From assembly GCA_001603075.1 (NCBI GenBank), contig LVBB01000058.1, positions 1 through 59,971 on the forward strand: a stretch of DNA of 59,971 nucleotides, read 5' to 3'. The DNA comes from Phycisphaerales bacterium Planc_01. GTDB taxonomy: Bacteria > Planctomycetota > Phycisphaerae > Sedimentisphaerales > Anaerobacaceae. The notes under the pieces were generated by a model. It saw only the letters and a list, made by a program, of their open reading frames with translations. It was not told the origin of the DNA and made no database searches. Of the stretch, positions 34,981 through 46,341 are shown in pieces. Made by a program: the position numbers and the translations under genes. Each line of letters opens with the position of its first letter. Positions within the stretch are counted from its first letter, which is position 1.

Positions 34981-36357
34981 ATGGCCCAGGAACTTATCAT
35001 CAGCGTCAGCGGGATGCGTGGGATCATCGGTGAGAATCTCACGCCCGCCCTCGCCGCTGAGTATGGTTGCGCCTTCGGCAGCTTTCTGAGCGATCGGGTC
35101 GGCGCAGATGGACGACGACCGTCCGTCTGCGTCGGCCGCGATTCGCGTGGCAGCGGCCCGATGCTGGCCTCGGCGGTCATGGCGGGCCTGTGCTCGGTTG
35201 GAGTCGATGCGATTGATCTGGGGCTGGTTACGACGCCCGGCGTGGGCGTCATGCTGCGCCATCTCGGCTGCGCCGGCGGCATCATGATTACGGCGTCGCA
35301 CAACCCGCTTCCCTACAACGGGATCAAGCTGATCCTGGACAACGGCGTGGCGCCTCCGCCGCAGACGGCAGCACAGATTCGTCAGTGCTTCTTCGACAAG
35401 CAATTTCGGTTTGTGACCTCGCCTCAGTGCGGCCGGGTCGTCGCCAATCCCGAGACAGATCGCATCCACGTGGAGAAGGTCCTGGCGGCGGTGCCGTCAC
35501 AACAGATTGCGCCTCGTCGGTACAGAATCGTGCTCGACAGCGTCAACGGCGCCGGTGCGCCGGTTGCCAAGAAACTGCTGGCGGAGTTCGGCTGTGAGGT
35601 CGTTGCGATGAACGATGAGCCGACAGGGCTTTTCGCACACGAGCCTGAGCCGATCGCCGCCAATCTGGGAGGGTTCTGCGAGCGCGTCCGACAAGCCGGG
35701 GCCGACGCGGGTTTCGCGCAGGACCCCGACGCAGACCGCTTGGCGATCGTCGACGAGAACGGCCTGTACATCGGCGAGGAATACACATTGGCGTTGGCCG
35801 CCAAGTGCGTGTATTCCGGTCGTTCCGGCACGGCGGCGGCGAATCTGTCCACGTCGCGCATGATCGACGACGTGGCCGCTTCGGCCGGTGGTCGCGTCAT
35901 CCGAACCCCGGTGGGCGAGGCCAACGTCGCAAACGCTATGCTGGAAAACGACTGCGTCATCGGCGGAGAGGGCAACGGCGGGGTCATCGACCTGCGCGTC
36001 GGACCGATTCGCGACAGTCTCGTGGCGATGGCGCTGGTGCTGCAATTGATGGTTGAGACGGGCCAGACCATCAGCCAGTTGGTGCGCCAGATCGGTGGAT
36101 ACGTCATGGTCAAGGACAAATTCGCCGCCGATGCGTCGCAGGCCGAACGGATCATCGATCTGACGAGGCAGCGGTTCCCCGATGCGGTGCCGAACGATTC
36201 AGACGGCTGTCGCCTCGATTTTGACGATGGCTGGCTGCATTTGCGGACCAGCAACACCGAGCCGGTGATGCGTCTGATCGTCGAGGCCAGCAACGAGGCG
36301 GCGGTGCGTCGCTATGTGAAAGCGGTGTCGGCGATTCGCGAGGCCGTACTGAGGTAG
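34981..36357 (+). CDS. Phosphohexomutase (phosphoglucosamine/phosphomannomutase family)
   Basis: 458 residues, four-domain alpha-D-phosphohexomutase. ATG 34981 matches the family start (ELIISVSGMRGIIGENLTP). The active-site phosphoserine is in ITASHNPLPYNGIK, the Mg2+ loop is DPDADRLAI, the sugar loop is GGEGNGGVI (GEGxGG), and the phosphate-binding loop is RTSNTEPVMRLIVEA. It interconverts hexose-6-phosphate and hexose-1-phosphate. The sugar loop and size are compatible with GlmM (glucosamine-phosphate for peptidoglycan) or PMM/PGM; the sequence alone does not settle this, so no symbol is given. It sits 93 bases after serA and 4 bases before the CDF gene. Confidence 0.88.
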   Translation: MAQELIISVSGMRGIIGENLTPALAAEYGCAFGSFLSDRVGADGRRPSVCVGRDSRGSGPMLASAVMAGLCSVGVDAIDLGLVTTPGVGVMLRHLGCAGGIMITASHNPLPYNGIKLILDNGVAPPPQTAAQIRQCFFDKQFRFVTSPQCGRVVANPETDRIHVEKVLAAVPSQQIAPRRYRIVLDSVNGAGAPVAKKLLAEFGCEVVAMNDEPTGLFAHEPEPIAANLGGFCERVRQAGADAGFAQDPDADRLAIVDENGLYIGEEYTLALAAKCVYSGRSGTAAANLSTSRMIDDVAASAGGRVIRTPVGEANVANAMLENDCVIGGEGNGGVIDLRVGPIRDSLVAMALVLQLMVETGQTISQLVRQIGGYVMVKDKFAADASQAERIIDLTRQRFPDAVPNDSDGCRLDFDDGWLHLRTSNTEPVMRLIVEASNEAAVRRYVKAVSAIREAVLR

Positions 36358-36361
36358 ACCT

Positions 36362-37261
36362 GTGCCAGGCGACAGCAAGAACGACGCAGCCATGATGCAG
36401 ATTCGGGGGGTTACCTTTCTGGGCATGGCGGTGAACGTTGCGCTGTCGGTCGTCAAGATCGCGATCGGCCTGGTGTTCTCCTCTCTCGCTCTGGTCGCCG
36501 ACGGGATCCACTCGCTCAGCGACCTGGTCACCGATCTGGCGGTTCTGCTCGGACTGCACCTGGGGGCCCGCAAGCCCGATGCGACACACCCCTATGGACA
36601 CGGTCGGCTGGAGACGTTCTCGGCGGTCGTGGTGGCCGTCGTGTTGATCGGCATCGGCGGGACCATGATCTACTATGCGACGGCGGCGATCGCCCGGAAC
36701 GACGTGGCGGTGCCTCATTGGCCCGTTCTCGCGGCGGCGGGCCTTTCGATCCTGGCGAAGGAGGCTCTCTACCGGGCCACGAAACGTGTTGCCGTAAAGT
36801 CTCATAGCGCAGCACTTTACGCCAATGCATGGCATCATCGCAGCGATGCCCTCAGTTCGGTGGCCGTGCTGATCGGCTATGCCGTGCTTTACGTCGGGTT
36901 CGACCATGGGGATCAAGTAGCGGCTATGGCTGTCGGCCTGATGATCATTCTCGTCGGCGTCAAGATCGTCGGCGACTCGCTCCGTGAGCTGACCGAAGGG
37001 GCGGTCGATCCGCAGACGGTCGCCCAGGTGATGAAGGTCATTGATGGACACGGCGAGATCCGCCAGTGGCATAGGTTGAGGAGCCGTCGGGTCGGACGGG
37101 AACTGTTCCTTGACGTGCATATCCTGGTTGATCCGGAGTTGAACGTTGCGGCCGCGCACGAGATCTCGGAGCGACTCGAAGAGGCCCTCGATCAGGAGAT
37201 CACCTGCCCGGTCAATGTGACGGTGCATATCGAGCCGGACCTGCCGGCGTTTCGGAAGTAG
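36362..37261 (+). CDS. Cation diffusion facilitator family transporter
   Basis: 299 residues from GTG 36362, with GAGG 7-8 bases upstream. Six membrane segments form the typical CDF transmembrane domain. Metal ligands are visible as HSLSDLVTD (helix II, HxxxD) and HHRSDALSS (helix V, HxxxD). The cytoplasmic C-terminal domain contains HRLRSRRVGRELFLDVHILVD. The HxxxD pairs suggest divalent cation/proton antiport, most often Zn2+ or Fe2+/Mn2+ export. The gene begins four bases after the mutase stop and so is likely translationally coupled to it, although the functional link is not obvious. Confidence 0.92.
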   Translation: MPGDSKNDAAMMQIRGVTFLGMAVNVALSVVKIAIGLVFSSLALVADGIHSLSDLVTDLAVLLGLHLGARKPDATHPYGHGRLETFSAVVVAVVLIGIGGTMIYYATAAIARNDVAVPHWPVLAAAGLSILAKEALYRATKRVAVKSHSAALYANAWHHRSDALSSVAVLIGYAVLYVGFDHGDQVAAMAVGLMIILVGVKIVGDSLRELTEGAVDPQTVAQVMKVIDGHGEIRQWHRLRSRRVGRELFLDVHILVDPELNVAAAHEISERLEEALDQEITCPVNVTVHIEPDLPAFRK

Positions 37262-37327
37262 ACTTGGCGGATGCGTCGGTGGCGAAGCGGCAGGGTGTAA
37301 TTCCTGTCCGGCCGGGCGGAAAAACTA

Positions 37328-37356
37328 TTGCAGGTTTCCTGATCATGCCATACAAT
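37328..37356 (+). promoter_or_regulatory. Sigma70-type promoter for the acyl-CoA synthetase operon
   Basis: TTGCAG at 37328-37333, a 17-base spacer, TACAAT at 37351-37356. The predicted leader is about 42 bases. CCCC-TTTTTCA-GGGG at 37359-37373 could form a small hairpin at the transcript start. Confidence 0.6.
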
Positions 37357-37405
37357 AACCCCTTTTTCAGGGGATCATGCAGATCAAGAAAGGACATTCC
37401 GCACG

Positions 37406-39505
37406 ATGAGTCTTGAAAGTTTCTTCGCCCCGAAATCCGTCGCCATCGTCGGGGCATCACGCCAGAAGGGCAAGGTAGGGTATGAAATTCTGGTCAACAT
37501 GATCTCGTCGGGTTTCGAGGGGAAGATCTGGCCCGTCAACCGCAGCACCGATTCGGTCGAAGGCCTCAAGTGCTACCCCGACCTGACGAGCATCGGCGAG
37601 ACCCCGGAGTTGGTGATCGTCATCGTTCCGGCCAAGTTCGTTCTCGGCGTGATGGAAGAGTGCGCCAAGATCGGCACGAAAGCGGTGATTGTCATCACGG
37701 CCGGTTTCAAGGAGATCGGCGAAGAGGGCAAGAAGCTCGAGGACGAAGTGGTGCGCGTCGCCCGACGTTCGGGCATTCGGATCATCGGGCCGAACTGCCT
37801 GGGCGTGACGGTGACGGCGTCGAAGCTGAACGCCAGTTTCGGTGGGGAACTGCCCGAGGTCGGAGGGATCGGCTACCTGTCCCAGTCGGGCGCGCTGCTG
37901 GCGGCCATTCTGGACACCGCCAAGGCCAACGGCATCGGCTTCAGCAGCCTGTTCAGCATCGGAAACAAGGCAGACGTCGACGAGTTGGATCTGATCGAAG
38001 CACTCGCGGAGGACCCCAATACGACCGTCATCGCCGGCTATCTGGAGAACATCAAAGACGGAAACGCGTTCGTGCATGCGGCCGAACAGATCTCCCATGA
38101 GAAGCCCATTCTGCTGATGAAGTCCGGAGGGACGGCGGCGGGCGCCAAGGCGGCGTCGTCGCACACCGGCTCTCTGGCCGGCAGCGAGGTGGCCTATGAG
38201 GCCATGTTCACCCGGGCCGGGGTCATTCGCTGCGATTCCATCACGCAACAGTTCGATTTCGCCCAGGCGTTCGCCAATCAGCCGCTGCCCAAAGGTCCCA
38301 GCGTGGTGATCCTGACGAACGCCGGAGGCGCCGGCATCATGGCGGCCGACGCCATCGAGCGCGAGGGACTGACCTTCGCCAAGCTGAACGCCGAGACGAT
38401 CGAGAAATTGAAAACGAAACTGCCCGCGGCGGCGAATTTCCACAATCCGGTGGATGTGCTGGGCGACGCGCTGGCCGACCGTTACGAATTCGCACTGGAC
38501 GTGCTCCTCGACGATCCAAACGTGGAAACGGTGCTTGTTCTGCTGACGCCGCAGGCGATGACCGAAGCGAAGGAGACAGCGGAGGCGATCGTCAAAACAT
38601 CCCGTCGCAAGCCGGACAAGCCGATCCTTGCCTGTTTCATGGGAGCCAGCAAGGTGGAGGAGGGCGTCAAAGTATTTCGCGAGGCTAAAGTACCACAATA
38701 CGATTCCCCGGAAGCCGCCGTCGCGACGATCAAGGCGATGGCGGACTACGTCCGCTGGCGCGCCCGGCCGAAGCGCGTCGTGCGGCTCTTCCCGGTCAAC
38801 CGACGCAAGGTCGAGAGCATCATCGAGCGTCACCTGAGGCACGGGGCCCGCGAAATCGGCGAGGCGGAATCGAAGGAAATCCTGGAGGCCTACGGTTTTG
38901 CGACCCCGAGCGGATCGATCGCCACGACGGCCGACCAGGCGGCCAATATCGCCGAGCAGCTCGGCTATCCGGTGGTGCTGAAGATCTGGTCCCCCGACAT
39001 CGTGCACAAGTCCGACGTCGGCGGGGTCAAGGTCGGGCTCAAGAGCGCCCAGGAGGTCAAGGACGCGTTCGATCTGATGATGTACCGCATCCCGAAGAAG
39101 ATGCCCAACGCCCATATCCTGGGCGTGCTGGTTCAGGAGATGTGCGCCAGCGGCCGCGAAGTCATCCTGGGCATGCATCGCGATCCGCATTTCGGTCCGC
39201 TGATGATGTTCGGTATGGGCGGCATCATGGTCGAGGTCCTCAAGGATGTTGCGTTCTACCTGGCGCCGCTGACGGGGGACGAAGCCAAGCAGATGCTGGT
39301 GAACACGAAGACCTACCAGCTCCTCAAGGGCGTTCGCGGCCAGGAGGGGGTGGATATCGAGGCGATTGCCGAGGGACTCCAGAGGCTCAGCCAGTTGGTG
39401 ACGGAGTTCCCTCAGATTCAGGAGATGGACATCAACCCGTACGTCGTGGGCCTTCCGGGGACCACGCCGATAGCCGTAGACGCCAGAATTAGTGTAGAGA
39501 AGTGA
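37406..39505 (+). CDS. ADP-forming acyl-CoA synthetase (fused alpha-beta)
   Basis: 699 residues. The alpha part (about 1-455) has the CoA-binding fold (SVAIVGASRQKGKVG, IGPNCLGV) and the phosphorylated His in AASSHTGSLAGSEVAYEA. The beta part (about 470-695) is ATP-grasp with the second conserved His in SPDIVHKSDVGGVKVGL and QEMCASGREVILGMHRDPHFG. Both relay histidines are present, so it is expected to be active, unlike the inactive domain of Pat-type acetyltransferases. It interconverts acetyl-CoA (or another acyl-CoA) with ADP and phosphate to acetate and ATP, typical of anaerobic acetate formation. The first gene of a tight operon; the next starts one base after its stop. Confidence 0.9.
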   Translation: MSLESFFAPKSVAIVGASRQKGKVGYEILVNMISSGFEGKIWPVNRSTDSVEGLKCYPDLTSIGETPELVIVIVPAKFVLGVMEECAKIGTKAVIVITAGFKEIGEEGKKLEDEVVRVARRSGIRIIGPNCLGVTVTASKLNASFGGELPEVGGIGYLSQSGALLAAILDTAKANGIGFSSLFSIGNKADVDELDLIEALAEDPNTTVIAGYLENIKDGNAFVHAAEQISHEKPILLMKSGGTAAGAKAASSHTGSLAGSEVAYEAMFTRAGVIRCDSITQQFDFAQAFANQPLPKGPSVVILTNAGGAGIMAADAIEREGLTFAKLNAETIEKLKTKLPAAANFHNPVDVLGDALADRYEFALDVLLDDPNVETVLVLLTPQAMTEAKETAEAIVKTSRRKPDKPILACFMGASKVEEGVKVFREAKVPQYDSPEAAVATIKAMADYVRWRARPKRVVRLFPVNRRKVESIIERHLRHGAREIGEAESKEILEAYGFATPSGSIATTADQAANIAEQLGYPVVLKIWSPDIVHKSDVGGVKVGLKSAQEVKDAFDLMMYRIPKKMPNAHILGVLVQEMCASGREVILGMHRDPHFGPLMMFGMGGIMVEVLKDVAFYLAPLTGDEAKQMLVNTKTYQLLKGVRGQEGVDIEAIAEGLQRLSQLVTEFPQIQEMDINPYVVGLPGTTPIAVDARISVEK

Positions 39506-39506
39506 C

Positions 39507-41378
39507 ATGCAATCGATCAATTGGCAAGAGAAGTACAAAGACAAAGTCAAGGCCGCTTCGGCGGCGATGCAACTGATCAAATCAGGTCACAGCGTTTTCA
39601 TCGGGACCGGCTGTGCGCAGCCACAGCATCTGGTCCGCTCGCTTGTGGAGTACAGCGATCACATCTACGACGCCCATATCGTGCATCTTCTGACGATGGG
39701 CGAAGCGCCCTACGTAGACGACAAGTTCCGCGAGAAGTTCAAGATGAACAGCTTCTTCATCGCGGACAACGTGCGTCACGCGCTCGATCGCGGGGTCGGC
39801 GACTACACGCCGATCTTCCTGTCGGAGATTCCGGCCGAGTTCGAATCGGGCCGCATTCCGATCGATGTGGCGCTGATCTCGGTGGCCCCGCCCGATGCGA
39901 ACGGCCTGTGCAGCCTTGGCGTTTCCGTGGACATCGTGCAGTCCGCCGCCGCCAACGCCCGCTATGTCATCGCACAGGTCAACAGCCACATGCCGCGAAC
40001 GCACGGCAACAGCTTCGTGCACGTCAACACGATCGATGTGTTGGTTCCATACGATGAGCCGATCATCGAGATTCCGATCGACGAGCCCGATGAAACGCTG
40101 CGCCGGATCGGTCAGAACGTCGCGCAACTGGTCGAGGACGGCAGCACGATCGAATGCGGTATCGGACGTATCCCCCAGGCCCTGGCCGAATACCTCGTTT
40201 ACAAGAAGGACCTCGGCGTCCACACGGAGATGTTCAGCGACTGGATCCTCGAGCTGATCGAGTGCGGCGCCATTACTTGTGCGAAGAAGTCGCTCAATCG
40301 CGGCAAAATCGTCGCCAGCTTCTGCATGGGCTCCAAGAGGCTGTACGACTACATCGACAACAATCCATTCTTCGAATTCTATCCCACCGAGTACGTCAAC
40401 GACGTCAACGTCATCAGCCAGCACGACAAGATGGTGGGGATCAACGTTGGTCTGGAAATCGATTTGACCGGGCAGGTGTGCGCCGATTCTCTCGGGTACA
40501 AGTTCTACAGCGGCATCGGCGGGCAGGTGGACTTCATTCGCGGCTCGGCGCGCAGCCGAGGGGGCAAGGCGGTGATCGCCATGCCTTCGACGGCCAAGAA
40601 CGGCGAGATCTCCCGCATCGTGCCCAACCTGACGGAGGGGGCCGGCGTCGTCACCACGCGTGCCGACGTCCACTATGTGGTGACGGAGTACGGGATCGCC
40701 TATCTGCACGGCAAGAGCATTCGGCAACGCGTGCTCGACCTGATCAACATCGCCCATCCGAAGTTCCGAAAGGGCCTGATGCAGGCCGCCAAAGCCCGGA
40801 ACTACATTTACCAGGACCAGATTGAGTTGTCGTGGGACCAGGTGAACTACCCCGAGGAACTGGAGCATTATGCCACTCTGCGGGACGGAACGGAGATCTT
40901 CTTCCGGCCGATCAAGCCGATCGATGAGCCGGCGTTGTCCGAGATGCTCTATTCGCTCAGCGAGCAATCGGTGCGGACTCGCTACATGACACGGACGGTG
41001 GCGTTCCCGCACAAGGACGTCCAGCAGTTGACGAACATCGACTACAAGAGCGATATCGCCATCGTCGGGATGGTCCCCGGTGTCGGCGGAGACGACATGG
41101 TCGCGATCGCCCAATACTACCTCGACCCGAAGACCCTGGCGGCCGAAGTGGCGTTCCTTGTGCAGGATGAATGGCAGCAGAAGGGCATGGGCACGTTCCT
41201 GCTGGACTACATCACGCAGGTGGCCAAACAGCGCGGCGTCAAGCGGTTCTTCGCGAAGGTGCTGCCCGACAACAAGCCGATGTTGGCGGTCTTCCAGAAC
41301 TCGGGATACAAGGTCAACGTGGAATTCGACGGTGACGTCTACAACGTCTCCTATGACCTGACCAAAGAGCACTCATAG
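39507..41378 (+). CDS. Acetyl-CoA hydrolase/CoA-transferase fused to a GNAT acetyltransferase domain
   Basis: 623 residues. The N-terminal 440 are a class I-like acetate CoA-transferase/acetyl-CoA hydrolase (SVFIGTGCAQPQHLV, FYSGIGGQVDFIRGSARS, VVTEYGIAYLHGKSIRQR). After a linker, residues about 455-615 are a GNAT domain with FFRPIKPIDEPALSEMLYSL and the acetyl-CoA pyrophosphate loop QQKGMGTF (about 555-562). The CoA-transferase could exchange CoA between acetate and another acid, while GNAT proteins of this neighbourhood type acetylate lysine, as Pat/AcuA do on acetyl-CoA synthetase. Database annotations of this fusion exist in other bacteria, but its joint role is, to my knowledge, undefined. 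Its partner genes are an ADP-forming synthetase and an AcuC-like deacetylase in one operon. Confidence 0.9.
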   Translation: MQSINWQEKYKDKVKAASAAMQLIKSGHSVFIGTGCAQPQHLVRSLVEYSDHIYDAHIVHLLTMGEAPYVDDKFREKFKMNSFFIADNVRHALDRGVGDYTPIFLSEIPAEFESGRIPIDVALISVAPPDANGLCSLGVSVDIVQSAAANARYVIAQVNSHMPRTHGNSFVHVNTIDVLVPYDEPIIEIPIDEPDETLRRIGQNVAQLVEDGSTIECGIGRIPQALAEYLVYKKDLGVHTEMFSDWILELIECGAITCAKKSLNRGKIVASFCMGSKRLYDYIDNNPFFEFYPTEYVNDVNVISQHDKMVGINVGLEIDLTGQVCADSLGYKFYSGIGGQVDFIRGSARSRGGKAVIAMPSTAKNGEISRIVPNLTEGAGVVTTRADVHYVVTEYGIAYLHGKSIRQRVLDLINIAHPKFRKGLMQAAKARNYIYQDQIELSWDQVNYPEELEHYATLRDGTEIFFRPIKPIDEPALSEMLYSLSEQSVRTRYMTRTVAFPHKDVQQLTNIDYKSDIAIVGMVPGVGGDDMVAIAQYYLDPKTLAAEVAFLVQDEWQQKGMGTFLLDYITQVAKQRGVKRFFAKVLPDNKPMLAVFQNSGYKVNVEFDGDVYNVSYDLTKEHS

Positions 41379-41386
41379 GAGGGGCC

Positions 41387-42523
41387 TTGTCCGGACGACG
41401 AGCAGCCTTCATTCACTCGGAACAGATCGAGCGGTACAGCTATCCTGAGGCTTGTCCGTTCCGCCCGGAGCGGGCCGGAAAGCTGCGAAGGACGCTGTAT
41501 TCGATGGGACTGCTCTCGGGGCAGGGTATCCGGGAGGTAGCGCCGATCCCTGCTGATCGGCAGGCGCTGAAGCGGTTTCATTCTGCACGCTATCTGCACG
41601 CGCTACAGAATGCGGACAAGGGCAAATGGGACGTCGAGGCGCTGCACATGGGCATCGGCACCGACGACGTCCCGGTTTTTCGCGGGATGTACGACTACGC
41701 CGTGCTCGCGGCCGGGGCAACGCTTGTGGGGGCAGACCTGGTCCTTTCGGGCGAGGTCGATGTCGCATTCAACCCATCGGGAGGCTATCACCACGCATTC
41801 CCTGAGAAGGCGGCGGGGTTCTGCTACATCAATGACAACGCGATCGCCTGCTCGGTCCTGGCCGAAGCGGGCAAGAAGGTCCTGTATCTCGACGTCGATG
41901 TCCACTGTGGCGACGGCGTTGCCGCCGCGTTCTATGACCGTTCCGACGTGATGACCATCTCTGTCCATGAGAATCCCAGGATGCTCTTTCCCGGCACGGG
42001 GTTCGAGGACGAGATCGGCGAGGGTCGGGGCAAAGGCTACTGCGTCCATCTGCCCTTGCCCGTCGGGACGTACGACCGTGCATATCTCCACGCCTTCGAG
42101 TCTGTCGTGGTGCCGCTGATCGGCGCCTTCGATCCCGATGTGATCGTCTTCGAACTGGGTGTCGACGCGCTGGCCGGCGATCCGCTGGCTCATCTGCATC
42201 TGACCAACAACACTTACGTCGAGGTGATTCGGCATCTGCTGAGCTTCGGCAAGCCGATCCTCGCTACCGGCGGGGGCGGCTACAACATAGAGAACACCGT
42301 CCGCGCATGGGCCTTGGCCTGGACGGTCTTCACCGGGGACGACGACCACCTGAGTCTCGGGGCCCTGATGGGCGGGGTTATGATGGAGAGCACCGATTGG
42401 CAGGGAGGTCTGCGCGACAGGGAGTTGGTGGTCACGGACGAGCAGAAACAGGCGGTCATGCCTGCATTGGATGCCTCGATCGACATTCTCCGCGCCAAGG
42501 TCTTTCCCATCCACGGTCTCTGA
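41387..42523 (+). CDS. acuC: AcuC-like class I histone-deacetylase-family protein
   Basis: 378 residues. The start is TTG 41387, immediately after AGGAGGGG, one of the strongest ribosome sites in the window. Zinc and catalytic residues are seen in GGYHHAFPEKAAGFCYINDNAIA (His-His), YLDVDVHCGDGV (Asp and His ligands, with Cys where many homologues have a second His), and ELGVDALAGDPLAHL (Asp). GGGGYNIEN is the glycine-rich end motif. Homologous AcuC removes acetyl groups from acetyl-CoA synthetase in Bacillus. Position in the operon right after the CoA-transferase-GNAT fusion supports the same role here. It is convergent with the MFS gene across a bidirectional terminator. Confidence 0.88.
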   Translation: MSGRRAAFIHSEQIERYSYPEACPFRPERAGKLRRTLYSMGLLSGQGIREVAPIPADRQALKRFHSARYLHALQNADKGKWDVEALHMGIGTDDVPVFRGMYDYAVLAAGATLVGADLVLSGEVDVAFNPSGGYHHAFPEKAAGFCYINDNAIACSVLAEAGKKVLYLDVDVHCGDGVAAAFYDRSDVMTISVHENPRMLFPGTGFEDEIGEGRGKGYCVHLPLPVGTYDRAYLHAFESVVVPLIGAFDPDVIVFELGVDALAGDPLAHLHLTNNTYVEVIRHLLSFGKPILATGGGGYNIENTVRAWALAWTVFTGDDDHLSLGALMGGVMMESTDWQGGLRDRELVVTDEQKQAVMPALDASIDILRAKVFPIHGL

Positions 42524-42543
42524 TCGACCGGCCAGACCAAGAA

Positions 42544-42568
42544 AAGACCCGGGTCTGGCCCGGGTCTT
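42544..42568. terminator. Bidirectional intrinsic terminator between acuC and the MFS gene
   Basis: AAGACCCGGG-TCTGG-CCCGGGTCTT, a perfect 10-bp stem with a 5-base loop in the 68-base gap between convergent genes. Read on the minus strand it is followed by TTTTCTTGG, so it is clearest as the terminator of the MFS gene. Confidence 0.85.
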
Positions 42569-42591
42569 CGCACGGCTTCGAGGTCAGGGGA

Positions 42592-43938
42592 TTATGCGTT
42601 CTTCAACGCCCCGTCGAGTTCGCCTTTGCCCTGCGCCTTGACGGCCGGTTCGGACGTGCCGACGGGCTTGAGCGTTGTTGCGATGGCGGCGGCTGCCAGA
42701 CAGGCGATGCCGGCGGGAATGAAAGCCCACATCCAGGCCTGTGCGTTGCCCATCAAACCGCCCAGCCGCGGACCGACCAGGCCACCGACGCCATAGGCCA
42801 TGAAGACCCACGGATAGTTCTCTCCGACGCTCTTGTTGCCGAACAGGTCGGCCGTTGCCGCCGGGAACAGCGCGAAATTGCCGCCGAAGTTGAAACCGAT
42901 GACTGCGGCGCCGAGGTAAAGGCCGATCTCATTGCCTCCGATGAAGTAGAACAGGATCATCATGACGCCCTGGACGGCGTTCATCAGCACGATGGAGTTC
43001 TTCCGTCCGAGTCGGTCCGACGCCGCGCCCCAGATGATTCGGCCCAGCCCATTGAGCAGGGCATAGAACAGGCCCATCGCGGTGCCGGCGATGATCGTGG
43101 CCTGGGCCGGCTCGACGCCCGCTTTGCCGAGGGCTTCCTTTCCGAACAGAGCGATGATACCGATGACCATCAGCCCGGCGCCGGCGCCAAACGTGAAGTT
43201 GGCGAACAGGATCCAGAACTGCCGGGTCTTGGCGATCTGGCGTGGTCTCAGGTTGATTCCGCCTTCACTTCCCTTGCCGGTGGCGGGGGGCGTCCAGCCC
43301 TGCGGCAGCCAGCCGGCCGGCGGGTTGACCATGACCAGAGAGCCCAAGCCGACCAGGACGGCAAAAAGCACCCCGTAGAGCTTAAAGACGGCGCTGACGT
43401 CCCAGCCGGCACCATAAAGGCCGGCCCAGCCGGGTGTCAGGTCGATTGGCCCGAACTTGAACCCCTGGGTCAGCTTCACCCAGATCAGGGCGCCGAAGCC
43501 AAAGCCCGCTACGGCCAGCCCCATGATCAAACCCTTCTTGTCGGGGAACCATTTCGCCAATGCGGCGATTGGGCAGACGTACGCCAGGCCGATCCCCGCG
43601 CCGCCCAGCAGCCCGATGCCGAGAAGAATACCCCAGAAACTGGTGCCCGAGAAACCCGCGATCAGATACCCCAAGCCGAGCACGAGGCCGCCGGTGAGGG
43701 CGACGATGCGCGGGCCTGCCTTTGCCTGCCACTTGCCGGCGATCAGCGCCATGATGACGGCAAAGGAGACCAGACCGACTGAGAACGGCCATTGCGTCTT
43801 GTCCAGGGCGAAGTTGAATGGCTCGGCGGTGAGTTTGTTCGTAAAGGCCGACCATGCGTAGATGGCGCCCAGACACAGTTGAATCAGGATTCCGCCCACC
43901 ACGACCAGCCAGCGATTCACGACCTTTCCTTCAGGCAT
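42592..43938 (-). CDS. OFA-family MFS transporter (oxalate/formate antiporter-like)
   Basis: 448 residues with about 12 membrane segments. ATG 43938 has AAGGAG 7 bases upstream. The N-terminus RWLVVVGGILIQLCLGAIYAWSAF is the signature start of the OFA family; GVGLAYVCPIAALAKWFPDKKG appears as GIGLAYVCPIAALAKWFPDKKG. The loop GRIIWGAASDRLGRKNS is the MFS motif A equivalent. Central insertion of Trp-rich residues (NPPAGWLPQGWTPP) is typical of the family. Position between acuC and acsA suggests it carries acetate or another small monocarboxylate. It lies downstream of acsA, separated from it by an intrinsic terminator; so it needs readthrough or its own promoter. Confidence 0.88.
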   Translation of the reverse strand: MPEGKVVNRWLVVVGGILIQLCLGAIYAWSAFTNKLTAEPFNFALDKTQWPFSVGLVSFAVIMALIAGKWQAKAGPRIVALTGGLVLGLGYLIAGFSGTSFWGILLGIGLLGGAGIGLAYVCPIAALAKWFPDKKGLIMGLAVAGFGFGALIWVKLTQGFKFGPIDLTPGWAGLYGAGWDVSAVFKLYGVLFAVLVGLGSLVMVNPPAGWLPQGWTPPATGKGSEGGINLRPRQIAKTRQFWILFANFTFGAGAGLMVIGIIALFGKEALGKAGVEPAQATIIAGTAMGLFYALLNGLGRIIWGAASDRLGRKNSIVLMNAVQGVMMILFYFIGGNEIGLYLGAAVIGFNFGGNFALFPAATADLFGNKSVGENYPWVFMAYGVGGLVGPRLGGLMGNAQAWMWAFIPAGIACLAAAAIATTLKPVGTSEPAVKAQGKGELDGALKNA

Positions 43939-43954
43939 GCTCTCTCCTTGTGTG

Positions 43955-43989
43955 GAAAAAGGCCGGGTGCGCAACGGGGTGCGCACCCG
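43955..43989 (-). terminator. Intrinsic terminator after acsA
   Basis: CGGGTGCGCA-acgggg-TGCGCACCCG is a perfect 10-bp stem at 43964-43989. Read on the minus strand it is followed by GGCCTTTTTCC. It lies 24 bases after the acsA stop and 16 bases before the MFS start, so its T tract lies just upstream of the MFS ribosome site. Confidence 0.85.
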
Positions 43990-44013
43990 ACTCGTTCGTG
44001 CGGTATGACGAGG

Positions 44014-45993
<1,980 letters not shown>

Positions 45994-46341
45994 TGCGTTC
46001 TCCTTTTTGCGTGATGAATAAATCGTCATGAAGGCGTCCCATTCCGCCCGCTGTCAGCGATGTCAAATGCGGCCGACATCGTTACCGTTTGCGTTGTTTG
46101 TCTGAGCGGAATATAAAGGGGAGTTTATAATGCCGCCCTCGCGGTGTCAAATAAAAATCCAAAAGTTGTACTGCGTAACGTCCTCAGATGTTCTGTGGCA
46201 TCGCTGGGGCATGCGTCATGGAACGATTCGGATAGCAGGCTCCCGGTGCAATGAAACGTCTCGCTGTTATCCCTGTGGGGTGATTGGCGGGATGGGGGCG
46301 GCCTGGATTTCGGGCCTTCCAATTGCCTCGGGGATGCAGGT
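45994..46341. other. 348-bp intergenic region upstream of acsA
   Basis: No plausible gene is seen. It holds the candidate acsA promoter (46124-46150), a long AT-rich leader of about 120 bases, and the 3' trailer of GH130. No recognised riboswitch or terminator was found; the region 46080-46165 is markedly more AT-rich than its surroundings. Confidence 0.6.
46124..46150 (-). promoter_or_regulatory. Candidate acsA promoter
   Basis: On the minus strand a perfect TTGACA (46145-46150) is followed after 15 bases by TATAAA (46124-46129). The 15-base spacing is short, so activity may depend on an activator. The predicted leader is about 120 bases. Confidence 0.45.
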
